Below, piece by piece: positions 15,674 to 22,895 of a stretch of 31,120 nucleotides of DNA; position 1 is the stretch's first letter, and each line of letters begins with the position of its first letter. A program made the translations under genes and the position numbers. The DNA is taken from contig CP070627.1 in assembly GCA_020355945.1 (NCBI GenBank), forward strand, positions 1-31,120, read 5' to 3'. This DNA comes from Candidatus Aminicenantota bacterium. Lineage in GTDB: Bacteria > Acidobacteriota > Aminicenantia > UBA2199. Below the pieces are notes generated by a model. The model had not been told where the DNA came from and did no database searches. It was given only the letters and a program-made list of their open reading frames with translations.

Positions 15674-16770
15674 TACCTCTTTATTTTATATTTTAATATT
15701 GAGAATTCGCCATTATCATTTCCCGGTTGCTCTGAAAAGGCATACAGTTCATATTTTTCTTTATCAAACCACATTTGCCGGCCAGGGTTACCTGGAAATA
15801 AAACATCGCCGAGGAAATCTCCTTCCAGGGTATACGTTTGCATCCTGAACTTCGAAGTGTTACTTTTATTATTTTTGCCCATCTCATAAACGAGAAACAC
15901 ATGCCTGGAAGTGGCAAAGATATTTCTTACGTACGTCATCTTTTTCCGTTTTTTCCACGTAGTTTCGACCTTCCTTTTTTTATAGGAATCACTGAGCCTG
16001 GACCCATCCGGTTTGGTGTAATGAGGAGTCGCATGTCCGAAAACTACTTGCTTTTTTGACACCAAGTCAAGCTTAATAATCCTTAACGCACCTTCCCATA
16101 CAAAAAACAGGTCATCCCCTTGGATATCGATGAAGGCTTTAATGCCAATCGCTGGTAGCGTTTGTTTTTGTCGATACTCTAGGACGTACTCATCATAGCT
16201 TTCTAGATTGTATTTTTCGTGTGAAGGTAGCAGGTAATTGGTTTGCCCGTTCTTGATGTTTATACTGTAAAGGTCAAAGGGTAGGCTTTGTTTGTCGATT
16301 AAATATCCTGAAATGACTACTTGTTCACCTCCACCAGCGAATTCAATATCGTAGCCGTATCCTTTACCAACTATTTCTTTAAACAATGAGAATCCAATCT
16401 TTCCTTGCCTATCAAGAATGAATACTTTTCTTGCCTTGTTGTCAAGAACTCCTAGCTTACCTTCATTTTGACTGTAAAAGCAATACGTCGGCTGCATGAA
16501 TCCCTTCTTGCCGAACCTGGGTCCCAATTCTTTTATGAATTTCAAAAAATTTCCCTCATTATTGAAGACTTTTATAGATCCAGTTTGATAGTCGGGAAGT
16601 AAAAAAAGCTTATCTTCGGTAACGCAAAAGGACATGGGGGTGGCTTTGAGTTCCGAGGCCTGGTCGACAATAATTTTTTCGGTCAGTTTGATATCTTGCC
16701 CAAAAGCCCTATTTATAATTAATAACAAAAAAATAAGTGATAATCCTAATGACACTGATGTCTTTCGCAT
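15673..16770 (-). CDS. Secreted six-bladed beta-propeller protein
   Basis: The 365-residue protein starts at ATG 16770 behind AGGAGG. A signal peptide occupies residues 1-24 (ending A-F-G-Q-D). The mature part is strand-rich with repeated blades of the NHL/6-bladed type: L-F-L-L-P-D-Y-Q-T-G-S-I-K-V-F-N, K-L-G-V-L-D-N-K-A-R-K-V-F-I-L-D, and a final blade around Y-T-L-E-G-D-F-L-G-D. Such proteins bind ligands or partners outside the cytoplasm. Here it heads a small operon with a coupled thioredoxin-like gene and, after a gap, a Cys-containing peptide. It has no lipobox Cys, so it is probably periplasmic or secreted. Precise function unknown. Confidence 0.82.
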   Translation of the reverse strand: MRKTSVSLGLSLIFLLLIINRAFGQDIKLTEKIIVDQASELKATPMSFCVTEDKLFLLPDYQTGSIKVFNNEGNFLKFIKELGPRFGKKGFMQPTYCFYSQNEGKLGVLDNKARKVFILDRQGKIGFSLFKEIVGKGYGYDIEFAGGGEQVVISGYLIDKQSLPFDLYSINIKNGQTNYLLPSHEKYNLESYDEYVLEYRQKQTLPAIGIKAFIDIQGDDLFFVWEGALRIIKLDLVSKKQVVFGHATPHYTKPDGSRLSDSYKKRKVETTWKKRKKMTYVRNIFATSRHVFLVYEMGKNNKSNTSKFRMQTYTLEGDFLGDVLFPGNPGRQMWFDKEKYELYAFSEQPGNDNGEFSILKYKIKR

Positions 16771-17166
16771 CTACTCTTCCTCCTATTGGCTTCCTGAAAA
16801 GTAATATTTGGAGGAAAAGCAATGGCGCATAAGTTGCATGTTGAGGCCCCTTAAACACAAAACCAGAGTTGTTTTTTTGTTTAACGGCTTTACAGGCATT
16901 CTTACTTTCTGTTCCGGCCAGTCCCAATATGACTTTAAATTATAAGCTCTTGATGCCTTCATTTACTGCTTTTATATCCTCCATTTATTTTTTTGTCTTT
17001 ATGATATATCAGTAACACATCTCCCTGGGTTTGTCAAGACTAAAATTTCTTTTGGATTTCTCATCTATTCAGTGCACTGCATTATTTTATAGCGCCAATC
17101 GATAAAGGTAAAAATTTCACTTATTATTACTGCATTTCGCCTCTTATTTCATTCTTTTTTTAACTT

Positions 17167-17180
17167 TTTAGCACGCTAAA
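17167..17180. promoter_or_regulatory. Perfect palindrome upstream of the SMEK-TIR-STAND gene
   Basis: TTTAGC-AC-GCTAAA is a perfect 6-bp inverted repeat with a 2-bp centre, 35 bp before a TATAAT box (17216-17221). Its position suits an operator. No cognate regulator is known. The remainder of the 459-bp gap (16771-17229) is AT-rich and shows nothing else I can support. Confidence 0.3.
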
Positions 17181-17215
17181 GATTCGGATTACTGGATTTC
17201 ATTTTAATTATTCGT

Positions 17216-17221
17216 TATAAT
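17216..17221 (+). promoter_or_regulatory. -10 box suggesting a leaderless SMEK-TIR gene transcript
   Basis: A perfect TATAAT ends 8 nt before the ATG at 17230, and no Shine-Dalgarno sequence is present in the gap. Transcription would start within a base or two of the start codon. The -35 region is poor (TGGATT at the right spacing). Confidence 0.4.
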
Positions 17222-17229
17222 TATTTATC

Positions 17230-17937
17230 ATGGAAAGACAGGAAGATTTTCAAAGGATAAAACGGTTGATTTCCCGTTGGATCACAGAAATTCGTTTACA
17301 TAACGCCGTAGACTTCTACGATATCAATCGGGTGTCCGAAGATATCGCCAGACAGCTGTTGAATAAAATTTATAACTATAACATGTCTAACCTCAATGAT
17401 GATGAACAAAGGAATTACCCAGGAATTGACCTGGGAGATAAAAAAAATAAAATATCCTTTCAAATCACATCCAGAAGTGATGCTATAAAGATAAAAGATT
17501 GCCTGCAAAAATTCAAAGAAAAGGGGGCGGAGAAATACAGCAATGGTATTCGTTTCTTAATCCTATCAGATAAAAAACCCAAATTCAATAAAACGCAAAA
17601 AAAAGCCCTCAAGGAAATTTATCCTAACTTCAACCCGGAGGAACACATATTAACAATTGTTGATCTGGTCCAAGAAATTTTACGGTTGTATGATAATCAC
17701 CCGGACCGATTCCAAGAAACCAAGAGTTTTTTAGAAAAGGAGTTTGATGACTGGATAGATAATAAGGAGAAAAAAGAAGAGCATAAATGTGGAAAAATTA
17801 AAAAGAGATATAATGCGTTTCTCTGTTATAACAGACTAGATTTACTTAATGTGAAACAAATCGCTAAATGGCTTATGAATACCGCTAAAATTGATGTCTG
17901 GCTCGACGAATGGAATCTAAAACCGGGTGACCGCTAG
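17230..17937 (+). CDS. SMEK-domain plus N-terminal half of TIR domain; 5' part of an amber-interrupted giant gene
   Basis: 235 residues before a TAG. Residues about 4-170 resemble the SMEK domain: an N-terminal helix pair, S-E-D-I-A-R-Q-L-L-N then Y-N-M-S-N-L-N, P-G-I-D-L-G-D at 64-70 and I-S-F-Q-I-T-S at 75-81, a D...QxT pattern reminiscent of restriction-endonuclease-like folds. A charged linker (175-192) leads into a TIR domain: R-Y-N-A-F-L-C-Y-N at 193-201 and V-W-L-D-E-W-N-L-K-P-G-D at 223-234. The frame then meets TAG where TIR domains of this type have Trp (G-D-x-W-Q), and continues open in the same frame for over 1,280 codons. It is therefore the N-terminal part of one ancestral protein with the feature at 17980-21783, not a complete protein. 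Confidence 0.8.
   Translation: MERQEDFQRIKRLISRWITEIRLHNAVDFYDINRVSEDIARQLLNKIYNYNMSNLNDDEQRNYPGIDLGDKKNKISFQITSRSDAIKIKDCLQKFKEKGAEKYSNGIRFLILSDKKPKFNKTQKKALKEIYPNFNPEEHILTIVDLVQEILRLYDNHPDRFQETKSFLEKEFDDWIDNKEKKEEHKCGKIKKRYNAFLCYNRLDLLNVKQIAKWLMNTAKIDVWLDEWNLKPGDR
17935..17937 (+). other. In-frame TAG inside the TIR domain (TGG-to-TAG nonsense, or recoded codon)
   Basis: Translation continues without shift on both sides: ...L-K-P-G-D-R-[TAG]-Q-E-E-I-E-K-A-L-D-E-S. The family motif at this place is G-D-x-W-Q-E, so a single G-to-A change in TGG explains the stop. TAG also ends the TPR-CHAT gene (8846-8848), so TAG is not globally reassigned here. Pseudogene formation, translational readthrough, or a sequencing error are the options. 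Confidence 0.85.
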
Positions 17938-17979
17938 CAAGAAGAAATTGAAAAAGCTCTGGATGAATCCGAATGCTGT

Positions 17980-20900
17980 GTGGTTTTTTTAGGACCTAAT
18001 GGAATCGGGCCATGGCAGAATGAAGAGATGCGTATAGCCTTAGAGGAAAGTGTTTCAAAGCAAACTATCAGGATTGTTCCCGTACTGCTGCCTCGTGCTC
18101 TGCGACCTGTACAGGAAAGCAATCTGCCACGTTTCTTAAGACGCTTGACATGGATAGTTTTCCAGCAACACTGGAATGAAGAGGATGCATTGCATCGTTT
18201 GGTATGTGGGATTAACAGGATTACGCCAGGAAGGGATGCAAAAAAGACTGAAGCTGGTATTTGTCCATACCGCGGCCTGGAGGTCTTCCGGGAGCAAGAT
18301 CAAAATTTTTTCTTTGGTCGTGAAGCCGTTGTGCAGCGATTGCTGGATAAGCTTAAAAAAAGTCGTTTCCTGGCAGTGTTGGGACCATCAGGAAGTGGTA
18401 AGTCCTCTGTGGTCCAGGCAGGACTTATTCCCCATTTACGGTATAATTCACTGGTCATCTTGTTCACTCCCCAGGAACAGCCCATCGAAGAACTTGCCTT
18501 TGCTCTGCGTAAATGTTACCTGGAAAATCGTATGCCACCGGTGGAACAATTGATAAAACGTCTAAAAGAATCCGAAAAAAACCTTCATTATATTTCCAGG
18601 GAAATTTTAGAGAATGCCGACAAAAAAAATCTTGTCATTGTGATTGACCAGTTTGAGGAACTCTTTACCCAAACCAGGAATGAAGAAGAACGACAGCAAT
18701 TTATTTTTACTGTGCTGCATGCAGTTGAAGTAAGTAAAAGTCCGGCTAAGATCATTCTTACCATACGTTCGGATTTTATAGGCAAGTGTGCGTTTTATCC
18801 TGATCTGAATACTTATGTGAGTGATAATTTTCTCCAGGTGGAGCCTATGAGTGAAGAAGAGTTGCAAAGCGCCATCGAGGAACCGGCCCGGCAAGTGAGG
18901 CTTCATTTGGAAGAAGGTCTGGTAAACAGGATATTAAAGGATGTAAAAGGTGCTCCTGGTGAATTGCCTTTGCTGGAACATGCCCTGCTGGAGCTTTATG
19001 AAGGGCGCAAAGGTGCCCAAATGACTTCGAAAGCTTATGATGAAATCGGGGGAATTGAAGGTGCCCTGGTCAAACGAGCGGAATCGGAATATGCTAAGCA
19101 CGATAAACAGCAAAAAGAAATAATTCGTAAGATGTTTGTGCTTCGTATGATTCAATCCGGGGAGGGCACGGAAGATACACGCCGTAAGGCGACAAAAGAT
19201 GAACTGCTGGCGATTGGGGGGAATTCCCAAATTGCAGAAGACGTATTGAACCATTGGATCAACGCCCGACTGATAACGGTTACCCAAGATCCCATACGTC
19301 AAAAGGACCTGGTGGAAGTTGCCCATGAAGCCCTGATTCGCAAATGGGATAGAATACAGGCCTGGATGACAGAGCACAGAGAGGAGGCGCGTCAGATGGG
19401 TATCCTTCGTCAGGCAGCATTGGAATGGCAACAGGCAGAGTATAAAACGGATTACCTTTTCCAGGGGGAGCGGTTGGTTCAAATGGAAACTCTACTTAAA
19501 TCCCATGCGAAGGAACTGACCAAAACAGAGATTGAATTTGTGAATGCTAGTATTGAATTGAGGGAAAGAAAAGAAAGAGAAAAGGAAGAAGCACGTTTGA
19601 AAAGAATACGTCAAAGGAATATCATTATTGGAATTCTTGCATTTGCAGCGATTGTATTACTTATCTTTGTAATCGTTGCTGTTCAACAGAAGAATCGTGC
19701 GGACATACAATATAAGGAAGCAAAGAGTAATGGACTTGCAGCACAATCCATGCTTGTGCTGCCAAAAGATAATATAAATGCCATCCGAATTGCTGAAGCG
19801 GCTTATAGAATAGGGATGCCCCATCCTTCCCCTTCTGCGCAGCGTACATTGAGTGCGGCGGCCTATTCTTCCTTTGAACGTCCCTTTTACACAGCAAGTA
19901 TGCAGCATGAAAATAAAGTTACTTTCGCCAACTTTTCACCCGACGGTAAAAAAATTTTCACCATAACCATGAAAGGTACCGCAAAGCTGTGGAATTTGAA
20001 GGGCATTCTTTTGGACGATTTGAATCAGCATAAGGATGATGTATCAATCGCTGTTTTTTCTCCTGATGGTACAAAAATACTTACCGCTTCCAGGGATAAC
20101 ACCGCGAAGCTTTGGGATTTGTACGGCAATCTTTTGGCCGATTTGAACCTGCATAGAGCTCAAATATCCAGCTCAACCTTTTCTCCCGATGGCACCAAAA
20201 TACTTACTGTTTCCTGGGATAACACCGCAAAACTCTGGGATTTAAGAGGCAATCTCCTGGCTGATTTGAATAAGCATATGAATTATGTTTCAAGTGCTGT
20301 CTTTTCCCCGGATGGCACCCAAATACTAACCGCTTCATGGGATAACACTGCAAAACTCTGGGACTTAAATGGTAATCTATTAAAAAATTATCCGCATATG
20401 GATTATGTTTGGAGTGCAGTTTTTTCCCCAGACGGCACTAAAATACTCACTGCATCCAGTGATCACAGTGCAAAACTTTGGGATTTAAGGGGGGATCTTT
20501 TAAAAAATTTTGTACATACCAACAAAGTCTGGAGCGCCATATTTTCACCGGATGGTTCAAAAATACTGAGCCGGTCTGGAAATACAGCGAAACTATGGAA
20601 TTTAAAAGGTAATCTCTTAGCTAATTTTAATCATGCGAATGAAGTAAGAGACACTATATTTTCCCCTGATGGCAGCAAGATTCTAACCAGATCAGGAATT
20701 TCAGCAAAGTTGTGGAATTTGAAGGGAATGCTTTTGGTCGATTTCAAGCATACGGAGGATGTTTCAAGTGCCGTCTTTTCCCCGGATGGCAAAATTATAC
20801 TCACCTGCTCGGGCAATTCAGTGAAACGATGGGATCTGGATAGCAATTTTGTCGCTGATTTAATACAGTTCAGGGATGAGGTAAACAATGCTGCCATATC

Positions 20901-21783
20901 GTTTGATGGAAATAAATTAATTACCTGGCAAGGAAAAAAAGCACGAATATATGACTTGAGAGATAAATCCTCGATTGATTTGACGAATTCCAATCCTATT
21001 TTGAATGCGGCATTTTCTCCCGATGGCCAAAAAATATTGACACTATCTCTTTATTTAGTGAGACTTTGGAATCAAAATGGCAAACATTTGAGAGATTTAA
21101 AGTATGTGGATATATTAAATAAGGCTGTCTTTTCTTACGATGGAAATAGTATAATTACGATTTTCTTTGATTTCACCGTCAAACTTTGGGATTTGGAAAG
21201 CAATTTTATTGACAATTTGAATCAGAATATGACTAATGTGGATAGCGCAATACTTTCGCCTAATGGCAATTTGGTGCTCACCTGGTTTGGAAATTCCGCA
21301 ATGTTGCGGGATGTGAGTGGAAACCATTTAGCACTGCTGAATCAACATTCCAATAATATTTTGGACGCTATTTTTTCTAATGACAGCAAAAAAATAGTTA
21401 CAGCTTCGAGTGATAACACCGCTAAATTGTGGGATTTGAAAGGAAATCTTTTAACTGATTTGAAAAAGCATACGGATTCTGTTACTGGCGCTGTCTTTTC
21501 CAGTGATGGCACCGAAATACTTACTATTTCAGATGATAACACCGCGAAACTGTGGGATTTGAAAGGAAATCTTTTGGCTGATTTGAATAAGCATACGGAT
21601 GATGTTTTAAGTGCAGCATTCACACCGGACGGTAAACGTATAATCACGGTATCCAAAGACGGTACGGTCAAAAGCTGGTACACGCCTAAAGCCATTATCC
21701 AATGGTTGAAGACTGCCCCTATTCCAAAGCTGACAAAAGAAGATAAAGAAGACCTGGGGATTGCGGAATTTGACATTGATTAA
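17980..21783 (+). CDS. TIR (C-terminal half)-nSTAND1 NTPase-TM-WD40 protein; 3' part of the amber-interrupted gene
   Basis: 1,267 residues counted from an in-frame GTG with no ribosome binding site; sense coding really resumes at 17938. Residues 1-80 finish the TIR domain (V-F-L-G-P-N-G-I-G-P-W-Q-N-E-E-M). A novel-STAND (nSTAND1) NTPase follows from about 95: C-P-Y-R-G-L-E-V-F, Walker A GPSGSGKSS at 135-143, Walker B LVIVIDQFEELF at 218-229. A charged coiled-coil stretch (528-547) precedes one transmembrane helix at about 548-569. The C-terminus (about 630-1245) holds some 15 WD40 repeats marked by F-S-P-D-G-x-K-I-L-T and A-K-L-W-D-L. STAND proteins of this layout are signalling switches: the repeats sense, the NTPase oligomerises and the TIR acts as effector. 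A role in phage defence or regulated cell death is inference. Apart from the TAG, no disruption is seen over 3.8 kb. Confidence 0.88.
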   Translation: MVFLGPNGIGPWQNEEMRIALEESVSKQTIRIVPVLLPRALRPVQESNLPRFLRRLTWIVFQQHWNEEDALHRLVCGINRITPGRDAKKTEAGICPYRGLEVFREQDQNFFFGREAVVQRLLDKLKKSRFLAVLGPSGSGKSSVVQAGLIPHLRYNSLVILFTPQEQPIEELAFALRKCYLENRMPPVEQLIKRLKESEKNLHYISREILENADKKNLVIVIDQFEELFTQTRNEEERQQFIFTVLHAVEVSKSPAKIILTIRSDFIGKCAFYPDLNTYVSDNFLQVEPMSEEELQSAIEEPARQVRLHLEEGLVNRILKDVKGAPGELPLLEHALLELYEGRKGAQMTSKAYDEIGGIEGALVKRAESEYAKHDKQQKEIIRKMFVLRMIQSGEGTEDTRRKATKDELLAIGGNSQIAEDVLNHWINARLITVTQDPIRQKDLVEVAHEALIRKWDRIQAWMTEHREEARQMGILRQAALEWQQAEYKTDYLFQGERLVQMETLLKSHAKELTKTEIEFVNASIELRERKEREKEEARLKRIRQRNIIIGILAFAAIVLLIFVIVAVQQKNRADIQYKEAKSNGLAAQSMLVLPKDNINAIRIAEAAYRIGMPHPSPSAQRTLSAAAYSSFERPFYTASMQHENKVTFANFSPDGKKIFTITMKGTAKLWNLKGILLDDLNQHKDDVSIAVFSPDGTKILTASRDNTAKLWDLYGNLLADLNLHRAQISSSTFSPDGTKILTVSWDNTAKLWDLRGNLLADLNKHMNYVSSAVFSPDGTQILTASWDNTAKLWDLNGNLLKNYPHMDYVWSAVFSPDGTKILTASSDHSAKLWDLRGDLLKNFVHTNKVWSAIFSPDGSKILSRSGNTAKLWNLKGNLLANFNHANEVRDTIFSPDGSKILTRSGISAKLWNLKGMLLVDFKHTEDVSSAVFSPDGKIILTCSGNSVKRWDLDSNFVADLIQFRDEVNNAAISFDGNKLITWQGKKARIYDLRDKSSIDLTNSNPILNAAFSPDGQKILTLSLYLVRLWNQNGKHLRDLKYVDILNKAVFSYDGNSIITIFFDFTVKLWDLESNFIDNLNQNMTNVDSAILSPNGNLVLTWFGNSAMLRDVSGNHLALLNQHSNNILDAIFSNDSKKIVTASSDNTAKLWDLKGNLLTDLKKHTDSVTGAVFSSDGTEILTISDDNTAKLWDLKGNLLADLNKHTDDVLSAAFTPDGKRIITVSKDGTVKSWYTPKAIIQWLKTAPIPKLTKEDKEDLGIAEFDID
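19920..21680 (+). repeat. Tandem 120-123 bp DNA repeats encoding WD40 blades
   Basis: About 15 units carry near-identical stretches such as AACACCGCAAAACTCTGGGA and TTTTC(T/C)CC(C/G)GATGGCAC. Units in the first third and the last three are closest to one another; the middle ones are more diverged. The DNA-level similarity points to recent unit duplication or gene conversion. Confidence 0.8.
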
Positions 21784-21941
21784 AGGAAGGCAAATCCGAA
21801 ATCGTGAAACATGAATATCGAAATCGCGGTGTTTCAAACAAACTCAAAACAGACCATGATTTACGCCTGTCCCCAAGATATTTTTTGAATTTTCTATCGT
21901 TCATTGATCACGTATCTCACCAAACACAAATTTTGTTCCCG

Positions 21942-22046
21942 TTACATTTCCTTTGTACTTACAAATAAGTACCGATGAATTGAGAACTCCATGACCTTTT
22001 CTTCCATATCCTTCTCAAATTTAGTTTTAGTGACTACAATAAACAT
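21942..22046 (-). CDS. Short ORF (34 aa) with perfect ribosome binding site, possible truncated gene
   Basis: ATG at 22046 is preceded six bases upstream by AGGAGGT, the best ribosome binding site in the neighbourhood. The product begins M-F-I-V-V-T-K-T-K-F-E-K and ends after 34 codons at TAA 21942. A second minus-strand frame, opened by a TGA inside this ORF, runs to 21901 and reads ...G-N-V-T-G-T-K-F-V-F-G-E-I-R-D-Q, so this may be the frameshifted remnant of a somewhat longer gene. The start resembles antibiotic-monooxygenase-type (ABM) proteins only loosely. The rest of the 731-bp gap holds repeat copy B and the GntR promoter. Confidence 0.35.
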   Translation of the reverse strand: MFIVVTKTKFEKDMEEKVMEFSIHRYLFVSTKEM

Positions 22047-22180
22047 GTGATTACCTCCTGTTTAAAATTTTGGGTTTATTTTAAGTGTAAACAATAGACC
22101 AGTCTGTTATAAAGGTCAAGCTTTTAGATTGATGAGTGAGTAAGGAGAGTAAGGTCTTTTTAGTACTTTTCTCTCTCAGA

Positions 22181-22401
22181 ACTTTATGCCGGACGGAGTA
22201 ATTGAAAACATTTCGTCCGGTCACTCTCCCAGTAGGCCGTACGCGTATCACGAATGGGCAGGAAAAAAAAACTTAGAAAAAACTAACCCTGCCCATTCGC
22301 ATTTTCTAAGTATTTTACCTACTCTTAAAAAGTCCTATGAACTATGCCTCCGGCGGCCAGGGGCTCTTTTTGAAAAAACCGCCCCTGCACCCCACAAAAA
22401 C
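22181..22401 (-). repeat. Dispersed structured intergenic repeat, copy B (inverted)
   Basis: The reverse complement matches copy A (14441-14662) along its whole length apart from the linker. The long hairpin here is CACGAATGGGCAGG (22249-22262) pairing with CCTGCCCATTCGC (22288-22300), nearly perfect. The terminal stem CCGGACG/CGTCCGG is perfect, where copy A has one G-T pair. The element ends about 27 bp before the -35 of the GntR promoter. Confidence 0.8.
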
Positions 22402-22428
22402 TTCTCGTTAAAAAAATTTATTTTTTTG

Positions 22429-22457
22429 TTGACAAAAAGAAAAAATTGTAACATAAT
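22429..22457 (+). promoter_or_regulatory. Promoter of the GntR-ABC operon
   Basis: TTGACA (22429-22434, perfect), a 17-bp spacer and CATAAT (22452-22457, 5 of 6). The -10 lies inside the first GntR-type palindrome, so a bound repressor would block RNA polymerase directly. Confidence 0.75.
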
Positions 22458-22494
22458 AGTGTTACAATGAAATTGTAACATTTCATTGTGACAA
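22446..22494. promoter_or_regulatory. Two tandem GntR (YtrA-type) operators
   Basis: Two palindromes share one layout: TTGTAAC-N8-GTTACAA at 22446-22467 (perfect) and TTGTAAC-N8-GTGACAA at 22473-22494 (one mismatch). Their centres are 27 bp apart. They cover the -10 and the transcription start. The spacing and the GntR gene directly downstream imply autorepression of the whole operon. Confidence 0.75.
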
Positions 22495-22514
22495 TTCGAT
22501 GCTGTGAGGTGAAC

Positions 22515-22895
22515 ATGTTTAGGTTGAGCATTGATCCGGGTTTAGCGGTTCCGGTTTACAAGCAGGCTGTACAGGCCATAAAAGTGGAAATACTGTCCGG
22601 CAGGCTGAAACACGGCGATCTACTGCCACCGATACGGGAACTGGCAAAGGTTATTAAATTGCACCCCAATACTGTAGCAAAAGTTTATGACACTTTAGAA
22701 GAAGAGGGATTCGTTGAGAGTAAAGTAGGCAGCGGCAACTGGGTCAAATACAAGAACAAAGAGCTGGATCGTTTGAGGAAAGTGTTGGTAGAGGAGGAAT
22801 TCAGGAGTTTCCTCGACCGGGTCATTGCCCTGGGGGCCGCGAAAAAAGACATTAAAGCATTAATGGAAAAATACTTGAATGGAGAGGAAAAATGA
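22515..22895 (+). CDS. GntR-family transcriptional regulator, YtrA subfamily
   Basis: 126 residues from ATG 22515, which has GAGGTG four bases upstream. An earlier in-frame GTG at 22488 lies within the operator and is rejected. The N-terminal winged helix-turn-helix is clear: P-V-Y-K-Q-A-V-Q-A-I-K, L-P-P-I-R-E-L-A-K at 37-45, H-P-N-T-V-A-K-V-Y at 50-58, L-E-E-E-G-F-V-E at 61-68. The C-terminus is only a short helical tail, as in YtrA-type regulators that control ABC transporter operons in response to cell-envelope stress or antibiotics. Its stop overlaps the ATPase start (ATGA). It presumably binds the two palindromes in its own promoter. Confidence 0.92.
   Translation: MFRLSIDPGLAVPVYKQAVQAIKVEILSGRLKHGDLLPPIRELAKVIKLHPNTVAKVYDTLEEEGFVESKVGSGNWVKYKNKELDRLRKVLVEEEFRSFLDRVIALGAAKKDIKALMEKYLNGEEK

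Noticed and set aside
17980..18060. GTG at 17980 as a true start of an independent STAND protein
   Set aside because: It lies inside the TIR domain, has no ribosome binding site, and the frame joins the upstream gene through one TAG.
19920..21680. CRISPR-like regular spacing of repeats
   Set aside because: The units are 120-123 bp, coding and in frame; they are WD40 blades.
22186..22470. 94-codon plus-strand ORF
   Set aside because: It is made almost entirely of repeat copy B and does not continue in the other copies.
22488..22514. GTG 22488 as the GntR start
   Set aside because: It falls in the second operator; ATG 22515 has a proper ribosome binding site.
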